NCBI GenBank assembly: GCA_947630695.1
Contig: CANRIM010000006.1
Location: 1 to 64,000 of the forward strand
Source of the DNA: an uncultured Lachnospiraceae bacterium
GTDB taxonomy: Bacteria; Bacillota; Clostridia; Lachnospirales; Lachnospiraceae
DNA: 64,000 bases
Direction of reading: 5' to 3'
The notes under the pieces were generated by a model. The model saw only the letters and a list, made by a program, of their open reading frames with translations. It did not search any database and had not been told where the DNA came from. Position 1 is the stretch's first letter; the number at the start of each line of letters is the position of its first letter. This document shows positions 60,169 to 64,000 of this stretch, in pieces. Position numbers and translations under genes: made by a program.

Positions 60169-60855
60169 ATGAGGAATGAAAAGACGGTATTCCTCCTGCC
60201 TTTTGCCGGAGGGAGCTCCCTGATTTACAAACAATGGCAGCATACGAATTTTCGGTTTCATGGAATCGATTACAGCGGTCACGGGTTTCGGTATCAGGAA
60301 CCCTTACCGGAAAGTATCGAAGCGCTGGCCGATGATGTAATCGAGCAGATGAAATGTGTTCAGACAGAACAGTTTGCACTCTTTGGGCACAGTATGGGTG
60401 GATTGGTTGCATGGCTGGTTACGCAAAAGCTGGTCAAAAAACCGGATGTTCTGTTTATTTCGGCATGTGAGCCTCCGGCGTGTCTGGATGTCAATCGTTA
60501 TCAAAAGTACCGGAACGATGATACTTTGATGCAGTACATCATCGATTATGAGCGTCTTCCGGAAAAACAAAGAAATACAAAGGTATTTCAGGAAATCATT
60601 TTTCCATTCATTAAAAATGATTACAGGATCCTGTCAGAGTACAGATATGTACCTGCAGAGATATTGGATGTGCCGATGGTGATTTTGTATAGCAGGGAAG
60701 ATACGCTGATGCGATATGAAGTGATGGAGAAGTGGAAGGAGTACGGAAAGAATGTAAGCTTTTGGCAGATGAAGGGAGATCACTTTTATTTGGAGGAAGA
60801 ACAGGGAAGAGAGCAGATTTTGGAGATCATAGGCACCACTATCAAAGATAGATAA
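60169..60855 (+). CDS. Type II thioesterase (alpha/beta hydrolase)
   Basis: 228 residues resembling NRPS/PKS-associated editing thioesterases. FAGGSSLIY near the start is the family N-terminal motif; the triad is S75 (GHSMGG), D178 (SREDT) and H205 (GDHFYL). Such enzymes hydrolyse misloaded groups from carrier proteins, which supports a working aminoacyl or acyl carrier line here. It may alternatively release the product. Confidence 0.85.
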   Translation: MRNEKTVFLLPFAGGSSLIYKQWQHTNFRFHGIDYSGHGFRYQEPLPESIEALADDVIEQMKCVQTEQFALFGHSMGGLVAWLVTQKLVKKPDVLFISACEPPACLDVNRYQKYRNDDTLMQYIIDYERLPEKQRNTKVFQEIIFPFIKNDYRILSEYRYVPAEILDVPMVILYSREDTLMRYEVMEKWKEYGKNVSFWQMKGDHFYLEEEQGREQILEIIGTTIKDR

Positions 60856-60908
60856 CGGAGCAATGTATTGTTGCTATTAATTTGATGAATATAGAGTAGG
60901 AGAACAAT

Positions 60909-61544
60909 TTGCACAAACAGGGAATCTATGAGAAATATATCAAGCGTCCGCAGGATTTATTGTGTGCATTTTTAGCGCTTATTATACTTTCGCCGGTGAT
61001 GCTGGTCACGGACATTTTGGTTCGAATAAAGCTTGGCAGTCCGGTGTTGTTTGCGCAGGAAAGGCCGGGACGAAACGGAAAAATCTTTAAATTATATAAA
61101 TTTCGCTCCATGACAAATCAATGCGATGAGAATGGAAAGCTGCTTTCGGATGAGGTAAGACTTACAAATTTTGGAAAAAAATTAAGATCAACATCTTTGG
61201 ACGAACTTCCTGAATTAATTAATATTTTAAAAGGAGATATGAGCGTCGTAGGTCCACGGCCTTTGATGGTTGAATATCTCCCAAGGTATAACGAACATCA
61301 AGCGCGCAGACATGAGGTGCGGCCGGGATTTACAGGACTGGCGCAGGTGCATGGCAGAAACGCCATCACGTGGGAAGAAAAGTTTGACTGGGACGTTAAA
61401 TATGTCGATAACATTACTTTTTTAGGAGACTGGAAAATTATTTTCCAAACGGTTGCAACTGTACTGAAGCATGAAGGGATCAGTGCTGAAGGAGAAGCAA
61501 CGATGGGAGCGTTTATGGGGACGGACAGGATGGTTTCTAAATAA
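60909..61544 (+). CDS. PglC-type phosphoglycosyltransferase (bacterial sugar transferase)
   Basis: 211 residues. One re-entrant N-terminal hydrophobic helix (about 15-37), then RPGRNGKIFKLYKFRSM, the catalytic Asp-Glu dyad in SLDELPEL and GDMSVVGPRP define a small monotopic phosphoglycosyltransferase. It transfers a sugar phosphate, here presumably from the UDP-bacillosamine-like sugar, to undecaprenyl phosphate, beginning lipid-linked glycan assembly. The start is TTG at 60909 with AGGAG at 60898-60902. Confidence 0.88.
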   Translation: MHKQGIYEKYIKRPQDLLCAFLALIILSPVMLVTDILVRIKLGSPVLFAQERPGRNGKIFKLYKFRSMTNQCDENGKLLSDEVRLTNFGKKLRSTSLDELPELINILKGDMSVVGPRPLMVEYLPRYNEHQARRHEVRPGFTGLAQVHGRNAITWEEKFDWDVKYVDNITFLGDWKIIFQTVATVLKHEGISAEGEATMGAFMGTDRMVSK

Positions 61545-61686
61545 GAGATAAAGTTATTTTTGCATCAGGTATGTTTTCTTTGCCAGCAGATGTAACTATA
61601 CAAGAAGAGTGTTGTTCGGATTACCATTCCTGTTTAGATGTGTAGAACAAGATGGCATACATAATATCATTACGGAGTAGATCAAT

Positions 61687-62946
61687 ATGAAAGTATGGCT
61701 GATAAATCATTATGCAACAGCAATGTTTATGGATAAGGCAGGCAGACATTATTGGTTTGCAAGAGAATTAAATCGGAGAGGTTTTGAAGTTACAGTGTTT
61801 ACTTCTGCTGAATTCTTTGCAGACAAGATTATTGATCTGGGTGACAAGAAGTATGGAATCAAAAAAACGGATAATATTCCGTTTGTCTTTGTAAAAACAA
61901 ACACATCAAAGGGAAATGGGATTCGACGGATAAGAAGCTGGATAGCCTTCTATAGGAATTTATTTCCATCTTCTAAAGCATATGCGAAAAAAAATGGAAA
62001 GCCAGATGTAATTGTTGCTTCCTCAGTCCATCCACTTACAATGGTTGCTGGAATACAAATCGCAAAGAGAATGAAAATTCCTTGCATTTGTGAAATTCGA
62101 GATTTGTGGCCAGAAGCGATTTTTCAATTTGGAAAAACCAAAGAGACAAGCCTCCTTGGACGCATACTCATTGCAGGAGAATATTGGATTTATAGAAAAG
62201 CAAATGCACTTATTTTTACAAAGGAAGGAGATACAGATTACTTAAAAGAAAGAAGATGGACTAAAGAGCAGGGAGGTAACATTGACTTAGAAAAATGTCA
62301 CTACATAAACAATGGAGTTGATGTAAAAGAGTTTAATAAACGAGCCAAAGAATTTGTATATGATGACATAGATGTAAATTGCAATAAATTCAATGTAACC
62401 TATGCAGGAACGATTCGATCTGTTAATAATGTTGGAAATTTATTGGACACGGCGTTGTTACTTAGAGAAAAGGATGGCTACGAGGATATTCAGTTCCTTA
62501 TTTTTGGCACGGGAGATCAATTTAAAGACTTGAAAGAAAGAATTGAAAAAGAACACATAGACAATGTGAAAATGAAGGGATCGGTAGAGAGAAAATATAT
62601 TCCCTATATTTTAAGCAAATCCTCAATTAATATGCTTAATTATGCGCAAAGTCAATACAACTGGACACGTGGAAACAGTTCTAATAAGTTGTTCGAATAT
62701 ATGGCAAGTGGTAAACCAATTATTTCTACCGTTCACATGGGATACTCCATCATCAAACGATACAACTGTGGTGTAGAGCTTGACGAAGATACGCCGGAGG
62801 CTCTTGCTGAACAAATCATGCGATTCCATGATATGGATATTTTAGAGAGAGACAAGATAGGAAAGAATGCCAGTAATGGAGCGGAAGATTTTGATTTCAG
62901 TGCGCTGACTGAGAAATTGATTAAAGCAATTGAAAGTGTGGTCTGA
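61687..62946 (+). CDS. Group 4 glycosyltransferase (WbuB-like)
   Basis: 419 residues, GT-B fold. Acceptor-side residues about 1-200 and a donor site with YAGTIRSVNNVGNLLDTA (about 239-256) and the SNKLFEYMASGKPII region (about 337-351), whose glutamate is typical of GT4 enzymes. It should add a sugar to the undecaprenyl-linked acceptor made by the PglC-type enzyme. The 140-nt spacer upstream shows nothing recognisable. This gene and the next are AT-rich. Confidence 0.85.
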   Translation: MKVWLINHYATAMFMDKAGRHYWFARELNRRGFEVTVFTSAEFFADKIIDLGDKKYGIKKTDNIPFVFVKTNTSKGNGIRRIRSWIAFYRNLFPSSKAYAKKNGKPDVIVASSVHPLTMVAGIQIAKRMKIPCICEIRDLWPEAIFQFGKTKETSLLGRILIAGEYWIYRKANALIFTKEGDTDYLKERRWTKEQGGNIDLEKCHYINNGVDVKEFNKRAKEFVYDDIDVNCNKFNVTYAGTIRSVNNVGNLLDTALLLREKDGYEDIQFLIFGTGDQFKDLKERIEKEHIDNVKMKGSVERKYIPYILSKSSINMLNYAQSQYNWTRGNSSNKLFEYMASGKPIISTVHMGYSIIKRYNCGVELDEDTPEALAEQIMRFHDMDILERDKIGKNASNGAEDFDFSALTEKLIKAIESVV

Positions 62947-64000
62947 TGTTAAACGCAAGGATGATAAAGTCGGTGTTAAGTGAATACGGTGTGAAGTGGG
63001 CAATTAACAGAACACTCTATAGCATAAAGCTTAAGTCAATGAAGGCTATTCCTGTCACTGAGAAGTTCTATGAAAAGAAGACGGTCTTTCCTGAAAAACT
63101 GGATTTGTTTGAAGTAGATATCCCATACCTTAAGCTTTTTCTTCAAAATAAATTATGTCAGGAAGAAAAAGAATCCTTAATAAAGTGTGCGGATAAAGTT
63201 TGTAATGGAATTATTATGGGTTTTTCATCAATGGAACTAAATTATGGAAATCCTATTGATTGGCAACTGAATCCACTTACAGGAAAACGATGTGATGAGA
63301 ATCTTGAATGGTATAGGATTCCTGATTTTGACAAAGATCGGGGAGATATAAAAGTAATATGGGAGGCATCTAGATTCTCACATTTTATTACTCTTTCACG
63401 CGCGTATCTTCTAACTGGAAATGAGAAGTATTACAGGGCATTCAGTTTACAATTAAAGGATTGGCTAGAGAAGAATCCGTACGGCTTTGGAGCAAATTTC
63501 AAATGCAGTCAGGAGTGCAGTTTGAGAATGGTAAATGTACTTCTGGCATACACGGTTTTTAAAAAGTCTGGAGTCACAGTGCCTGTCGATACAGAAAATG
63601 TCAAGAGACTTGTTGATAGGTGCTATAAAAAAGTGCTTAGCAATTTTTTTTATGCCTATAAATGTATAAAAAACAATCACACAATATCTGAACTTATGGG
63701 GATGATTGTTGGTGCGTGGTGTAGTGGAGATGAAAAACAACTTGATAAGGCATACAAACTGTTGGATGAAGTAATAGACGAGCAGTTTACAGCTGATGGT
63801 GGGTATAAGCAGTTTAGTTTTAACTATCAAAGACTGGCTTTGCAAGATTTGGAGTGTGTTTTATGCATTAGTAAGAGACAAGGAAGAGAACTAAGCAAAA
63901 ACAGTAAGAATAAGATAAAAAATGCGGCATTCTTGATGTATCAATGTCTGGATGAATCTGGAGATATGCCAAATTATGGTTCCAATGATGGAGCATTAGT
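62946..64000 (+). CDS. Heparinase II/III-like protein, 3'-truncated by the window edge
   Basis: The ATG at 62946 overlaps the glycosyltransferase stop (TGATG), and the frame is open to the right edge, giving about 351 residues of an incomplete protein. WQLNPLTGKR, VIWEASRFSHF and the alpha-helical toroid segment with NNHTISELMG match the N-terminal domain of heparinase II/III-type polysaccharide lyases. Such genes recur in surface-polysaccharide loci, possibly for trimming or epimerising the polymer. The catalytic C-terminal part is beyond the window. Confidence 0.75.
   Translation, partial: MLNARMIKSVLSEYGVKWAINRTLYSIKLKSMKAIPVTEKFYEKKTVFPEKLDLFEVDIPYLKLFLQNKLCQEEKESLIKCADKVCNGIIMGFSSMELNYGNPIDWQLNPLTGKRCDENLEWYRIPDFDKDRGDIKVIWEASRFSHFITLSRAYLLTGNEKYYRAFSLQLKDWLEKNPYGFGANFKCSQECSLRMVNVLLAYTVFKKSGVTVPVDTENVKRLVDRCYKKVLSNFFYAYKCIKNNHTISELMGMIVGAWCSGDEKQLDKAYKLLDEVIDEQFTADGGYKQFSFNYQRLALQDLECVLCISKRQGRELSKNSKNKIKNAAFLMYQCLDESGDMPNYGSNDGAL

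Noticed and set aside
1..64000. CRISPR arrays, rRNA genes and complete insertion sequences
   Set aside because: No regularly spaced identical repeats, no rRNA-like stretches and no transposase or integrase frames were found on reading the window.

Overview
The window looks like a chromosomal segment of an endospore-forming clostridium, most likely a Lachnospiraceae-type Firmicute. The evidence is gene content and order: yqfC-yqfD-phoH-ybeY, rplU-prp-rpmA-obgE, rpmB-Asp23-fakA-recG and DUF2953-gerW runs, an alpha/beta-type spore protein, SpoIID-like and SpoVB-like proteins, an L27 with the Prp-cleaved leader, strong Shine-Dalgarno sequences, and frequent TTG/GTG starts. No rRNA, intact tRNA, CRISPR array or complete insertion sequence was seen.

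Layout. (1) 1-1000: the end of an accessory island, with the tail of a probable RloA-type ATPase, a RloB-family nuclease-like gene (phage-defence type) and an imperfect tandem hairpin repeat. (2) 1055-40341: ordinary core genome, nearly all on the + strand in tightly coupled operons. It covers sporulation and cell-envelope genes (yqfC, yqfD, a SpoVB-like flippase, a SpoIID-like protein), rRNA and RNA modification (ybeY, an RsmF-like methylase, a RluA-type synthase, RNase G), radical-SAM proteins (YgiQ and the TIGR03960/TIGR03936 pair), recU, the L21/L27 operon with obgE, proline uptake (putP), asnB, polA-coaE, an ACT/PFL pair and recG. A short - strand block (30.2-33.2 kb) carries a spore SASP and an apbE-pepP operon, with a divergent promoter facing a DJ-1 gene. 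(3) 40.4-44.1 kb: a membrane-anchored polysaccharide deacetylase and a PglF/CapD-type nucleotide-sugar 4,6-dehydratase, each behind its own promoter. (4) 44.1-64 kb: a more AT-rich accessory cluster for a surface glycan, entered through a leader with a strong promoter and a 14-bp perfect hairpin, next to what looks like a decayed tRNA-His.

The most unusual part is region 4. A Campylobacter Pgl-like sugar set (4,6-dehydratase, PLP aminotransferase, two PglD/NeuD-type acyltransferases, PglC-type phosphoglycosyltransferase, GT4 glycosyltransferase) is interleaved with a small secondary-metabolism kit: three different acyl carrier proteins, a KAS III-like condensing enzyme, a ketoreductase-like SDR, an orphan acyl-CoA carboxyltransferase subunit, two stand-alone adenylating enzymes, a LuxE-LuxC fusion, an iron alcohol dehydrogenase, a GNAT and a type II thioesterase. 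My inference is that the locus builds a bacillosamine-type amino sugar and decorates it, or the glycan, with an unusual hydroxyacyl, reduced acyl or aminoacyl group made on dedicated carrier proteins. A nine-G tract inside the integral-membrane acyltransferase suggests that one decoration may be phase variable. The last gene (heparinase II/III-like) runs off the right edge.
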